In this document: positions 24,709-35,584 of the stretch, one piece after another
How the letters are laid out: the number at the start of each line of letters is the position of its first letter
Position numbering within the stretch: position 1 is the first letter of the stretch
Assembly: GCF_020379485.1 (NCBI RefSeq)
Contig: NC_063436.1
Coordinates: 12,107,389 to 12,171,388 of the forward strand
Source of the DNA: Brassica napus
Lineage: Eukaryota; Streptophyta; Magnoliopsida; Brassicales; Brassicaceae
Direction: 5' to 3'
DNA: 64,000 nt
Position numbers and translations under genes: made by a program
Notes under the pieces: model-generated
Seen by the model: the letters and a program-made list of their open reading frames with translations, nothing else
Databases searched by the model: none
What the model was told of the DNA's origin: nothing

Positions 24709-25253
24709 CTAGATTTTGACTCGCGCTAAAGCGCGGAATAATTTTTTGGTAAAAATTTTATATATCGTATTTTCTCTTTATTCAAAGTAGGTCTGAGCAT
24801 AAAATCCGTAAACCAAAGTCTGTACCGAACTTAAACCAAAGAACCCTATCCATATCCAATACGAAATGTAAAAAATCCCAGAATAGGTCTTGTAGGGTGG
24901 TACGTCATATATCCGAATCCGAAGTGTTATTAGCCGAACCCGAACAGACAACCCGAAAAGCCAAAAAAAAAAATCCAAAATAGCTCTGGAAAATAGCTCT
25001 GAATCTTGCATATTCCTAGATACACCATTGCAGTTTCGTGAATATAAATATCTTTTATACATATATCAATTATAGTTACTATATTTAATTAATATAGATA
25101 TAGGATAGTTACTAACAAAAATATTAGAAATAAAAATAGGTCCAAAAGTTAAGGGATGTTACATTTATCTCTAATGAGATATAAATAGGTCCAAAAGTTA
25201 ATGACAATATTTTTAAGTAGATAAAAATTAGGATTCTGTTTTAATAGATTAGA
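24709..25253 (-). mobile_element. Non-autonomous Helitron
   Basis: Read on the reverse strand the element starts TCTAATCTATTAAAACAG after an A (25254). It ends with a GC hairpin (CGCGCT-AA-AGCGCG, 24722-24735) and CTAG (24712-24709) followed by T. A-to-T insertion, the TC start and the hairpin plus CTAG end are all Helitron features. The 545-bp body contains a stretch of ACCCGAA-rich dispersed repeat (24779-25030) and no gene. Confidence 0.65.
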
Positions 25254-26411
25254 TTTTTGTAATTACTTAGCTAATTTTTAGGGCAAACAAAAGTACCAAA
25301 AACTCCTTGATGCTTGTCTAAAAGTTTTAGAAGGAGCAACGTTAAAAAAAATCCTTAAATTTCTCTTTGTTTTACTCCTCTCAATCTTTCTCCTTTGATC
25401 GGCAGTGTCTGCCCCGAATCTGTCCGCCGCACGGCTGAGCAGGTCTGTTGACGACAATTTCTTGGAGTTCCAGCTAGCTGCATGAAGAGGAGTCATTGGG
25501 ATGGGTCGGCTTTTAGGGTCTGTTGGATTCGACAATCAATTTCACCTTAGATCTGTCGAGATTTTAAGTCCAACGATATAGAAAATGGACATCGGACAGC
25601 CTGAAACGGCCTAGAACATGACAAAACCTCACTTATGGTTTAATATGAGAATATGCCCGAATTTAGTGACAGTTTAACTCGACTTGGATAAGGATAAATG
25701 GAAAAGAGGATAAATGTGAATTTTCCAAGATAAACATGAATATAGAGAAGATAAAGAAAACTTCCGCAAAGAGATGACACTGGAAGCATATATAAGGAGA
25801 GCCAAGTCAAGGAGCATGGGACGATTCTGGAGGCATTTAGAACTCTTTGCACTTAGAAACCTTAGGCTTTATTTTCGACAAGTTCGGTTTCTATGACTTG
25901 CACGCATACTAGACAAATTCGCACAGGCAGTTCGGTCTCTTGTTCTACTTTTTTCTAAATTAAATTATGTTCGACTTGATCCTCGAAAGAGGTACGTAGG
26001 TAGCCTTCCATAAAGTTCAGTCCAAAATTGTAATCAAGATGCGACTCAAATTAGGTTTAGGGTTCAAGTTACTAGAAGTAAAGAACTCGCTGACGGCTCT
26101 CGCGACTGAAGCATTTATAATCATTCGTAATAATCGCTATGCTCTTACACGAATTTGAAATAAATATATACTTTTTCTAAATTTGTTTTGTTGTGTCTTT
26201 ATGTTTTCTGCATTTATTTGGTTACTTGTAATTGATTCCCACAGAAAATCTGGACCTTAAGGAAAGTAGAGCTTTCTTTGCTTTCCTCCGTTTATTAAAA
26301 TCTGGACCATATTGGTTTGACAAGTCCATTTCTCGATCATGCATGTTCTCCCATTCCATTTCCTATCCATCTGGTCCAGAAAATTTCATGATCAAGTAGG
26401 TTGCTTACTAG
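25254..26411 (+). repeat. LTR-like remnant, probably a solo or broken LTR
   Basis: From about 25740 there is a TATA-like box (CATATATAAGGAG), then a transcribed-looking stretch ending near 26010 with GGTACGTAGGTAGCC. That motif is common near the 3' end of plant gypsy-type LTRs. No second copy, primer site or polyprotein is present in the window. Borders are not defined and the call is tentative. Confidence 0.3.
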
Positions 26412-26733
26412 CAGGACCGGCTCAACACTGCTAGGGGCCCTAGGGCAAAAAAAAAAATTTTTACTCTCTAAAATTTATATAGAGATAATGTTTAAAATAT
26501 TTTTTAAAATTTAATCAATAATATTTTGTATATTTTGTAATGAAAATAAAACTATATACATATCAAATAATTTTGGGCCCTTTTCAGTTTTATTTATTGT
26601 ATTTATAATTTTTTATATATATAAAAATATAGATTTATAAAAAATTGGGCCCCTTATTTATCATTACACGGGGGGACACGGGCTCGGATCCGGGACGGTC
26701 GCACCGCTTGTCCCCCCTTGTAAGCCGGCCCTG
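26412..26733. mobile_element. hAT-like MITE with 8-bp target duplication
   Basis: The ends are CAGGACCGGCTCA and, on the other strand, CAGGGCCGGCTTA (13-bp imperfect inverted repeats). Flanks are CTTACTAG (26404-26411) and CTTACTAA (26734-26741), an 8-bp duplication with one mismatch, as expected for hAT elements. The 322-bp body is AT-rich with GGGCCC blocks and non-coding. A second relic with the same terminus (CAGGCCCGGCTCA) starts at 26779 and has no clear right end. Confidence 0.7.
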
Positions 26734-27252
26734 CTTACTAATTGTCCATAAATACTCTAAGTTTCATAAAGTCCTCATCAGGCCCGGCTCAAAACGTTAC
26801 TAGACCTTGTGCCATAAAAAAAATTCTCCTAGGTTAGTGGTTGATAAATTGAACCCTTAATTTTAAAAAACTTCAGAATTTAAGACCCTAAAGCAATAAA
26901 GAAATTTTGGTGAAAAGATGGGGACTCTGTGCTTTTGCACCTTGGGCACTACCCCAAAGCCTAAACCCAGTAGTCCATCCTTTGCATTTCTGGTACATGT
27001 ATTGACTTCCTAGACTTGAGTTTGAAGCTGATCCAAGTAACACCATGCAAGATCCAGATCTATTGTCGAGTCTGAAAAACTTGTCAAAGGTTTAAGGAAA
27101 AGCTTTCAGGGTTCTAAACAAAGGAAGAAAAAAAGAGAGTTTACAAGTCTGTATATTATGTACAAATAGTATAATTAATATTGATATGTGCTTTGTCCCG
27201 GTGGTCAACGTAGGAAGTAAAAGTGTTGGTGCTAGCATAATTTTTTTCATTA

Positions 27253-27272
27253 TCAAAACGACGTCGTTTTGA
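27253..27272. promoter_or_regulatory. 20-bp perfect palindrome with GACGTC core
   Basis: TCAAAACGACGTCGTTTTGA equals its own reverse complement. GACGTC is a core bound by plant bZIP factors. No gene start is recognised beside it, so the regulatory role is only a possibility. Confidence 0.35.
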
Positions 27273-27989
27273 CTACGTATAAACACCTTCTACTCCACGT
27301 ATAGGCTTACTCATATGTGTTTAATGTTTGACTAATATTTAGTTAGCCAAAGTTAGTTTTCGTGTTATTTAGAAAGTTTAGGTACTTATCACTTGTTTAT
27401 GTATGAAAATGCACCACCTGTCGAAATATCCCTACTACTCACCCTTTAGTTTCCATTCAATCTTCAACTTTTTGGTATATCCATAAGTTGAAGACTTATT
27501 TTCTGATTTGCGTCTGGTGTATTTTCAAACATGGGTCTAAGCTGATTGGATCGTGTGTGAAATCGATTTTTACGAAGGAAAATAAAGAAAGTCTTTCCAT
27601 CACTTTTATTAAAATATTTTGTGGTCCATTGGTAGATTGGCCTCGTGATGTAATTAATATGTTTGCGAAAAATCCAACAACCACACGTTTTTTTTTTTTT
27701 TTCAACAACCACACGTTAAAGATAGAAAACCATATGGTCAATGACGACGTCTAATTTGATTGATAATTCAAAGATGAAGTGGGTCACCACCCATCGTTAT
27801 ATTCCATATTTTCATCTTTACTTAGACACATGCGACTGAAAAGTAATGAAAGGCGGCTATTACGTTGCTGTTTACTATTAAAACTAGGTGATCATCGCCT
27901 CATCGGTACACATGCGCAGAATGAAATTTATATAATAATAATTATTAAATACTAATTTTGCATGTTTACCATAATTATATCATGTCATA

Positions 27990-27992
<3 letters not shown>

Positions 27993-28026
<34 letters not shown>
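27993..28026. repeat. TA microsatellite
   Basis: Seventeen uninterrupted AT units. Confidence 0.9.
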
Positions 28027-28028
<2 letters not shown>

Positions 28029-30786
28029 AAATATCAATTAAATGTGATTTTCACTCATATAGTTTTTTGATTATTTGTATTTTATTATAACAAAATTTTA
28101 AACTATTGGTCATAAAATTTTCAATGTGAAATTTTTAACAATTTTTGTAATTTATAGTCGTTTCTAAAAATTCAAAATATAACATATACGAAAAAATCTA
28201 AAATTTTATTATGTGGTTACTATAATTATTTAATTTATTTTAATAACATAACTTTAAAATAATGGAAGATATGTAAATTGTTATTAAATCTTTATTATTA
28301 AAATTATTAATTGTCAAATATATATTTTATTCACTTTTGGTAATTCAGTAGATTTTAATTAAGAAAAATAGAAAAAATAATAATCATAAATTGTTAATTA
28401 GTTTCATGCTTAGTTTAATGAAAATGTATAATATATACCAACTTAAATTTCTAGAGACTTTAAAAAACATTTTAGTGATGACACATATCGTAACTAAAAT
28501 GTTGTAACGTTTCACTTCTAATATATAGGAGATTTCAAAGAAGTTCAATCTAATTGGTTTTTACTTTCGTTAGTCGTCACAGATTTGTTCATACAATAAT
28601 ATATAAATGAGAAAATCTTCTAAATAACACTCATTCAATGGTAATAAATAAATATATTTCCTATTTGAATTTAAAGTTTATTACTTAAAGTTTAAATTTA
28701 ATATTTAAAGATGGAAATATGGCTTAGAGTTTAATGTTTGGAATGTAGTATTATTTTGGTATTTTCTCTCTTTAAATATTATTTTGTGATAAAATTTTAA
28801 AATTGCGATTTATGAGATTTTCTCATATTTTATTAGTATGATTATAATTTTAATATTATTAAAAATCTAATGTTAAAAATGAATATTAAAATCAAGAAAA
28901 GTTAAATAAAAATCAGGCATGGTCTTTTTTTTTATAAACGTTGATGTGGAAACTGTTGTTAATTTGCTATTATTACTCTTTCGGCGATTAAAAACATATT
29001 TTTTTTTTCCAAAACTGGAATAAAATGTAGAAAAAAGGTTCAAGTTTGATGGCTTTTTTTTATCGAGAATCAATGTGGTTTAACAAATGATTTTTTTTTT
29101 TTGTGTTTGAAGAATACCAGTTTGATTTTGTGAAGAAATTAGAGCTTACATGAAAAAAATAGTTGCTACTAGGAGTAGACATTCAGATATTTGTTCCGGT
29201 TCGGATTGGGTATTTCAGATATTTGGTTATTTCGATATAGGGGTATATAATCCGTTTTGGTATTTCTACACTTCGGGTTGAGTTTGAATGTTTTAAGTTT
29301 GGATTAGTTATTTCGGGTCGGGTTTAGAATTTAGATTTTGAAAAAGTCAAAATTCTTTATTGCTTAAGTTTTTCATATTTAAGAATATATTTTTAACTTA
29401 AATATATAACTTTAACCAATTGTGTTGTGGGAAACTATTATTAACTTATTACTTAACCATATATAAGAGGACCCTAGTTTTCATTCAACTTCTCATCTCC
29501 TATATTTTAAAAGAAGAAATTGTAATAAATGCGTTTACACACTAATTGACACATGATATAATCTTCTCAAACCAATAATAATCATACAATATATTAGAAA
29601 TAAGATTACTTGACCGGTATGAAATTAATAGATTAAATTAGAATAAACAACAAATAATTTATTCGTAGGTGATTAATTTTTTTGTTATTGCTCGGCTAAG
29701 GATATCCATATGAATAGCAATACTTCATCGCTTAATTATTGAAGAGCAACACGAGGATTTGATTTTAGTTTGAAAAAGGAAATATTATTTAAGATTTTCT
29801 AAGATTTTCATACGATTTTAAATAAAAGTATTGACTATATTATTGTTAGAAAAATATATGGTATTATATTGTTAGTCTAATTTAAGGTAAGGAAAAAATA
29901 TTAATAGTCTAATAAAATTCTCCAACAATATTGTGTAAGTAGATTTTTTAAATTATTTTCCTTTTAATAGTATAGATTATTTATACATTTGCTAGTTTAC
30001 TATATAGAGAGAAAATTAAAGAAATTGATATTTAGAAAACTAAAACTTCAATACAATAAATTGAATACGAGTAAAACATAAAGTAAACACATAATTTGAA
30101 TATTTTGGGGAATACAAATTTACAACGCATTGATGTTTATAAATTAGTTGTAAAATATTGTTGAAATAAATATAATTAGTAGATATTGGAAGAATCAATT
30201 ACGAAAGTTTCTCTAAAATGTTTTTAAGTTGTTTTTTTTTTAACACTGGATAATTATGCTATTACAACTATGAGAAATATTACAGACGATTCTACAGTCG
30301 ACAATTCTGCCTGCCGTATGAAGATTCACGCCTGACTGCATCACCTGAGCCGCTACGGTATTCCTTGTGCCATGTTGTAAATATGTTGTAAGCATTTTTT
30401 TCTTTAATTCGCATAATTCCGGTTTCTCCAAAAATTAAAACTCAAACTTTTTTGTATAGAAGCATTAATGAATTCTTGGTTAAACTACTGACCAAGGGAG
30501 TCTTCCACATTTTAAATACATAACACACATTTACTCGTTGGAACAGAGATACAATGATTGAAAATTATATGACATTACATAAAAGTAAAGAAATATCGGG
30601 TTTGTTTTGAAATTACTCCCAATTGATGCTTTTTAAAGTATTTGATTTGGTCAGCAAAAACGGTCTAAGTTCTCTCTTTCCTCTCGCCTTCGTTGATCCT
30701 TTTTAGTTCCCTTCTTCTCATTAACCTTGAGATATCTCAGAACTCATCGCAAATCAGACAGTTCTCAGAAAGACAGAAAAAGAAGA

Positions 30787-31701
30787 ATGGAAGTGATGAG
30801 CTTAACTGCTCCATCTTCGCCAAGAAAATTCAGTGGCTGCTTCTTAAGCGCACCAACAAGCCCACGAAGAATCACAGAGTGGTACAGAGAGTACGAGGAG
30901 GCAGGCAGTCCGAGGAAGATCACTGACAATGAAGAAGAAGAAGATACTGTTGATGATTTTGCCTTCGAGATCGGTGATAAATCTGAGACTAGGTCGCTTT
31001 TCGCAGAAGAGCTCTTTGATGGAGGCAAAATCAAACCCTTGAAGCCTCCTCCGTATTTGCAGTTAGATAATCAACAGTTTCATTACAAATTCTCATCTCC
31101 AGATTCCTCTCCAAGATCACCTATTGCTCATGGCAAGGACATCCTCCGCAAAGCTTTTTCGCCAAGAAAGAAACCTACAGATGCAGATCCTTTCGAGGCC
31201 GCCATAGATAACATTCGCAACGGCGTTGGAGAGGAAAGAGGGAGAGAGAGGCTTCAGAACCCGGGCCGTAGAGCCACTCGGTCGCTTTCTCCTTTTCGGG
31301 TTTCAGCTTATCCATGGGAAGAACAAGAACAGAGAGAGGTACAACAAGGTCATGAACAGAGAAAGGGCTCTTTCTCTTCTATACCGTCTACGTCTTCGTC
31401 AACTTGCGTGTCTTGCAAGTTATCTTCCTCAAAGAAATGGAGGCTAAAGGACTTGCTTCTTTTCCGTAGCGCATCAGAGGGAAGAGCAAGGCACAACAAC
31501 AAAGATTTCGTGAAGTCGTTATCGGGTTTGTTCAGGAAACAAGAAGACAGCAAGAGTTCGAGCTCGAGCTCTAGAGGAAGAGGATCACCGTCTGTCTCCT
31601 CCGCCCATGAATTCCATTACATGGCTAAAAAGGCAGAAGCAAAAGGTTTGAAGAAAAAGACTTTCTTGCCTTATATGCAAATAGGAAGATTCGCCTTCTA
31701 A
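30787..31701 (+). CDS. AR781: DUF1645 protein, AR781-like
   Basis: A single exon of 304 residues from MEVMSLTAPSSPR to QIGRFAF. The N-terminus has repeated SPR motifs (SPRKF, SPRRI, SPRKI), then an acidic patch (NEEEEDTVDDFAFEI) and a basic, serine-rich middle with SPRSP and SPRKK. Near the C-terminus KKWRLKDLLLFRSASEGR is the conserved DUF1645 core. The biochemical role is unknown; Arabidopsis AR781 (At2g26530) was described as a pheromone-receptor-like or stress-responsive protein. Start choice: ATG 30787; the frame opens 60 bases earlier only from a TTG. It is intronless, as expected, and follows NAT3 as in the Arabidopsis order. The SPR repeats suggest phosphorylation sites, which is inference. 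Confidence 0.85.
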   Translation: MEVMSLTAPSSPRKFSGCFLSAPTSPRRITEWYREYEEAGSPRKITDNEEEEDTVDDFAFEIGDKSETRSLFAEELFDGGKIKPLKPPPYLQLDNQQFHYKFSSPDSSPRSPIAHGKDILRKAFSPRKKPTDADPFEAAIDNIRNGVGEERGRERLQNPGRRATRSLSPFRVSAYPWEEQEQREVQQGHEQRKGSFSSIPSTSSSTCVSCKLSSSKKWRLKDLLLFRSASEGRARHNNKDFVKSLSGLFRKQEDSKSSSSSSRGRGSPSVSSAHEFHYMAKKAEAKGLKKKTFLPYMQIGRFAF

Positions 31702-31759
31702 ATTGTAATCTTATTATTGGTCAATTCTTTGAAGCGCAAACCCAAAATGATTATAGTGC

Positions 31760-32028
31760 TGTTCGTTTGGTTGACGCAGTTACCTGCGGCTGCGTTGGCA
31801 TCAATTTTTTTAATAAACTCTTGTTCGTTCATTGACGCCGATACTGCGTCTGCGTTTAAACTACATCCTTGCGTCGATCGCCAAAAAAATCTGCGTCTGC
31901 AATTAAAACTGCATCGCCATCGGCATCGGCGTCTACGAAACGAACAACAACTATTTTCATTGATGATGATGCCGACGCCAATGCTGACGCTGATGCTGAT
32001 ACCGAAAACTGCACCAACCAAACAAACA
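31760..32028. mobile_element. Short inverted-repeat element (MITE-like) with GCGTCTGCG sub-repeats
   Basis: The ends TGTTCGTTTGGTTGACGCAGTT and, on the other strand, TGTTTGTTTGGTTGGTGCAGTT are inverted repeats of about 22 bp. Inside, short GCGTCTGCGTT/GCATCGGC units recur. It lies 58 bp after the AR781 stop. No convincing target duplication was found. Superfamily unknown, possibly hAT-like. Confidence 0.5.
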
Positions 32029-32655
32029 TGACTTATATTGTTTGCTTTAATTACATGATCTAAAAAACTGACTCATTTCTACTCTCTTGCCTGGTTGATG
32101 TGTTTCGGAAGCAAGTAAAATGAACAATAATCATTTGAGATTATTATTTCTTCTGCATAGTATAGTATATTTGTCTATTTGCATTAGAGTGATTCACATT
32201 GCATAACATCCCAAAATCTAAGCCCATGAAAAATTAATTTTGTTAAAAGAGAAGTCTGAAAGGCCCATTTATAAATACTAATCAACTCTCTCTCTCTCTC
32301 TGTGTCTTCTAGAGATGGTTTTCTCTGTTTTCAAAAAAGCCAGAGAAAACTTTTCTGTAAATTTTCTAGGATAAACATGTTTGTTTTGCATTTAAAAAAT
32401 AAAATTTAAATATAATTTTATCCGGATGACTTCCATGTAATTTTTCCGGTAGACGACTTTGTGTTTGGCTCCGAGGGGTTATGTTTACCTCGTCAGTTAA
32501 TAGCTCAGCAAAGGCTGTGTATCTGACAGTTAATTGAATAATAATCTAACAGATGAAAAAGAAAAAAAAATTCAACTCTAAAACAACTGTTATTTTATAA
32601 ATTTACCAAAGTGCTAGCTAGCGTCATGAATCAGTTTTGGACTGGTGAAGATGCG
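32029..32655. other. Intergenic, no gene seen
   Basis: AT-rich with a CT run at 32287-32300. The convergent AR781 and REM genes end on either side. Confidence 0.4.
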
Positions 32656-34481
32656 TTACTCCTCTATGTTTCCGATAGTAGGTTCGGCGGAAACATATAC
32701 TTTTTCCCTTTTGGACTCTCTACTGGAGAGACTGAGCATAGGAGTTGCATCTTCCCAAATCGACTCCAACGTAAAGGATTCACCAATTTCTAAGCCATTT
32801 CCTCTAGCAAAATCTTTCCAGCCCTTTCCCAAACTCATTCTTCCTTGGCTTTCTCGTAGAAGATTTGTCATCCACTTTGTACCATCTTTTCCCAGCAATG
32901 CTATCGTTCCAGGTTCGTTCATGCCGTTTTCCCTCATGAATGGCAATGGAAGACCCTGGAAAAAAGATTTAAACCAATGAGAATGCAAGTAACAGAACTA
33001 ACTAAGAGTTGATTGATGAACTCACCAGTCTACTGTTTTTGAAGCTGTCTTGTGTAAGTGTTAAAGTCACAAATCGGTTCTGGCTTCTGAATTCCGTACT
33101 GAGCAAACTGAGCACAGGAGTTGCATTTTCCCAGATCAACTCCAATGTGAAGGACTCGCCCATGTTTAATCCGTTTGCTCTAGCAAAACCTTTCAAGCCC
33201 TTTCCTAAACTCATTCTTCCTGAGTTTTCCCGTAGAAGATTTGCCAGCATCCTTGTACCATCTTTCCCCAACAAAGTTACCATACCCGGTTTGTCCATGC
33301 CGTTTTCTTTCAAGAATGGCAATGGGAGATACTAGACAAATAAATGAAGCGAGAATTTAAAAAAAAAAAAAACGAAAGATCAAACCAACAAGATTTGTTT
33401 GTATGATGGATGAACTCTCACCAGTCTGCTACTTTTGAGGCTATCATTTGTAAGTGTTAAAGTCACAAATCGGTTAGGGTTTGGTAAGGTTGAATCTCTA
33501 CATATCTGAGGAATGTTCTCGTCTCCTCCTTGTGTTCCATCACTGATAGATTCTGTTGGGCAGACACTGAGCAAAGGTGTTTCCCCGTTTCTCATTAGTT
33601 TGAACTTAAATAAGCTTCCTTCTTTTCGGCCGTTTTCTTCACAGAAATTTCTCCAGCCTCGGGTTATACAGAATGTATCAGACGATTTGTTGAACCTCAG
33701 ATCCAACGCCCATGATCTTTCCCTTTCATCTGTTAAAACAATCTTGCGGCATTTTCTTTTAAAACCATTTGAGATTGTGAAATCTGGTGGAAGACACTGC
33801 AGAATAAATAGGTTCACGCATTTCATCAAGTTGTGCAAAACTTTGTTTAGTCTCATTACTAAAATAATTTGACAAAAATACATAATAAACCAAACCCATG
33901 TTGTTGAGGTTAATTTATGATTTTTTTTTGAATAACAATGAAATGCACAATTCTAGAAACAGCAGTTCATCTGACAGGTATGCAAAAACAATTGAAGAAG
34001 TGTATACACGCACCAGAGAATCTTCTTCCAGATTGGAAGCGGTAACAGGGGCCACAAAACAAGAGTTGTCTGATGAAGAAGAATCAGCTTCTGCTTCGGA
34101 ATTGTTCTTCTTCACTTTCTTATGTCCTGTTAAAACCTCGGATTTTTTTTTTTTAAATTTGTAAACATCCGACCAAGTAATAAGCTCTGACATATATATA
34201 AATATTTGTGTCATTACAAGAAAAAGATTAGAAGAGAAGTGAAGTTACCGGTGTTGTCCTGACCATCATCAACTTCTTCTGTTGTTATAGGATGCTTCTT
34301 CCTCGAGATGTAACCTGTTTAGAACAAGTAAACAATCTCAGTTTTCCCTTCAAACTGGACTACATTTAAAAAAATAATAATAATAAAAAAATAAGTAAAC
34401 AGAGGCAAACTTACCCATGTTTGCCTGATCCTCGTTGTTGGTGTGTGTGTCACAGGAAGTGGATCCTGAACCAGAGAGCAT
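32656..34481 (-). CDS. REM-type B3-domain transcription factor
   Basis: Six minus-strand exons join in phase: 34481-34415, 34314-34249, 34126-34014, 33796-33422, 33331-33026, 32955-32656 (408 residues). The N-terminus is a serine/acidic linker (NEDQANMGYISRKKHP, then a DSSSSDN patch), then CFVAPVTASNL and three B3 domains, one per large exon: CLPPDF...WRNFCEENG, YLPLPF...GFARANGLNMG and GLPLPF...DFARGNGLEIG. B3 domains bind DNA; REM genes act mainly in reproductive meristems. Domains 2 and 3 are much alike, so they arose by exon duplication. The start is uncertain: many REM proteins have another B3 before this linker, and the sequence between 34482 and 34870 gives only weak exon candidates. 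It may be 5'-truncated. Resembles the At2g246xx REM cluster by memory. Confidence 0.78.
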
Positions 34482-34984
34482 CTCTGTGTGGGGCTAATAC
34501 CTTCTTCTCCAGGCTTGTTCCTTGTTGATGCTTCGAGAACAGGAATCGGCTACAAGTAAAAAAAAAATGTAAGCTGTGAAAAATTCTCAGAAGAGAAAAA
34601 GGTTATCAGTTTTACCTCTTAGAGAGCGAATGTTCGTATGCATTTCTGGAAAATTCGAAATCTCAGCGTTAATTTGGGTGTTGCAACTTTTTGGTTCAAT
34701 ATCTCTCGGCTAACGTTCCAGTTTAAAATCTCTCGATTTGGGGATTTGGAGAAGAGATGAGAGATTAAGATTTGATTGAGAAAATGCTAACCTTTCAACA
34801 CAGATCGATAAGAGAAGAGAAGCTTCCTTCCGTTGATGTTGAAGAAGGAATGACACGTCGAGCTTTATCTATGCTCTTCACCAAGTGGGCCCAATTTGGT
34901 TGGGCTTTAAACTCATTCTGATCTCAAATTTCTTTTCAAACCCTTTGACATTGCAAGTAACAGCAGTTAAACTGACTTTTCAGT
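34482..34984. other. 5' flank of the REM gene
   Basis: Possible short upstream exons on the minus strand (about 34647-34619 and 34550-34500) do not join cleanly to the model. No B3 sequence is present. It ends at the target duplication of the copia element. Confidence 0.35.
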
Positions 34985-34989
34985 GGAGG

Positions 34990-35515
34990 TGTTGTGATTT
35001 AAGCTCAATTTGTCTGTTCTTTACGAGTCTTAAATCTCTCTCTCTCGTGTTTGTCTCTCGTGTGTTTGGTTTGATTGTATGTAAAGAAATGAACAGAACA
35101 CAACAAATGTTAACGAGTTCAGGCACTTCAACTTCGCCCTACGTCTCGCCGGGATCTGATGCCCGGAATCCACTAGAATCACTTAGGTTTTATACACTTA
35201 CAACCACTTGACTCAACCATAGTTTGAAACGGCTAACTTAACCATCGTAGACAACTGGAGTGGTCCTCAAGCGTGCTTCCGAGCCGACTTCTTCTTTTGG
35301 CTAGAAACAGAACAACTCTGTTCTTCGAGTTGTCTCAACAAATGAGGAAACAGAGTCACGCACGCGCCACGCGCTCTTCTTTTCTCCTTCTTGGACCTAA
35401 CGGTCACTAACCGTCTTTAGATGGGCTTCGCATAAACTCGGCCCAACTTCAACACTTAGTCGTCAGAAGAGAAGCTTTCTTGTTCTTCTTCGCAGACTCA
35501 AAGACGATTACTACA
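34990..35515 (-). repeat. 3' LTR of the copia element
   Basis: 526 bp, TG...CA. It differs from the partner LTR at 35103 (A against G at 39852) and by a CT run shorter by two units. Confidence 0.95.
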
Positions 35516-35584
35516 AAACTCCACCTTGGATTTGAGTCCTTTGATTCTAGTTCTTGGATTCCACCCGGATTCTCCTGACTGCTG

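Larger units (their letters stand above)
26742..30786. other. Gene-free AT-rich region with transposon relics
   Basis: Holds the 26779 hAT-like relic, a 20-bp palindrome (27253-27272), a TA microsatellite (27993-28026), ACCCGA-type dispersed repeat (about 29180-29345) and two Helitron-5'-like starts (29498 plus strand, 29975 minus strand). No protein or RNA gene was recognised. The last 120 bp are the leader of the AR781-like gene. Confidence 0.5.

Noticed and set aside
24709..29975. One large 5-kb Helitron from the 24709 end to the 5'-like start at 29975
   Set aside because: A closer and better 5' end with correct A-TC context lies at 25253; the larger span would have to include a complete hAT MITE and other relics.
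30727..30786. N-terminal extension of the AR781-like protein
   Set aside because: It begins at TTG, not ATG, and the family N-terminus begins at the Met at 30787.
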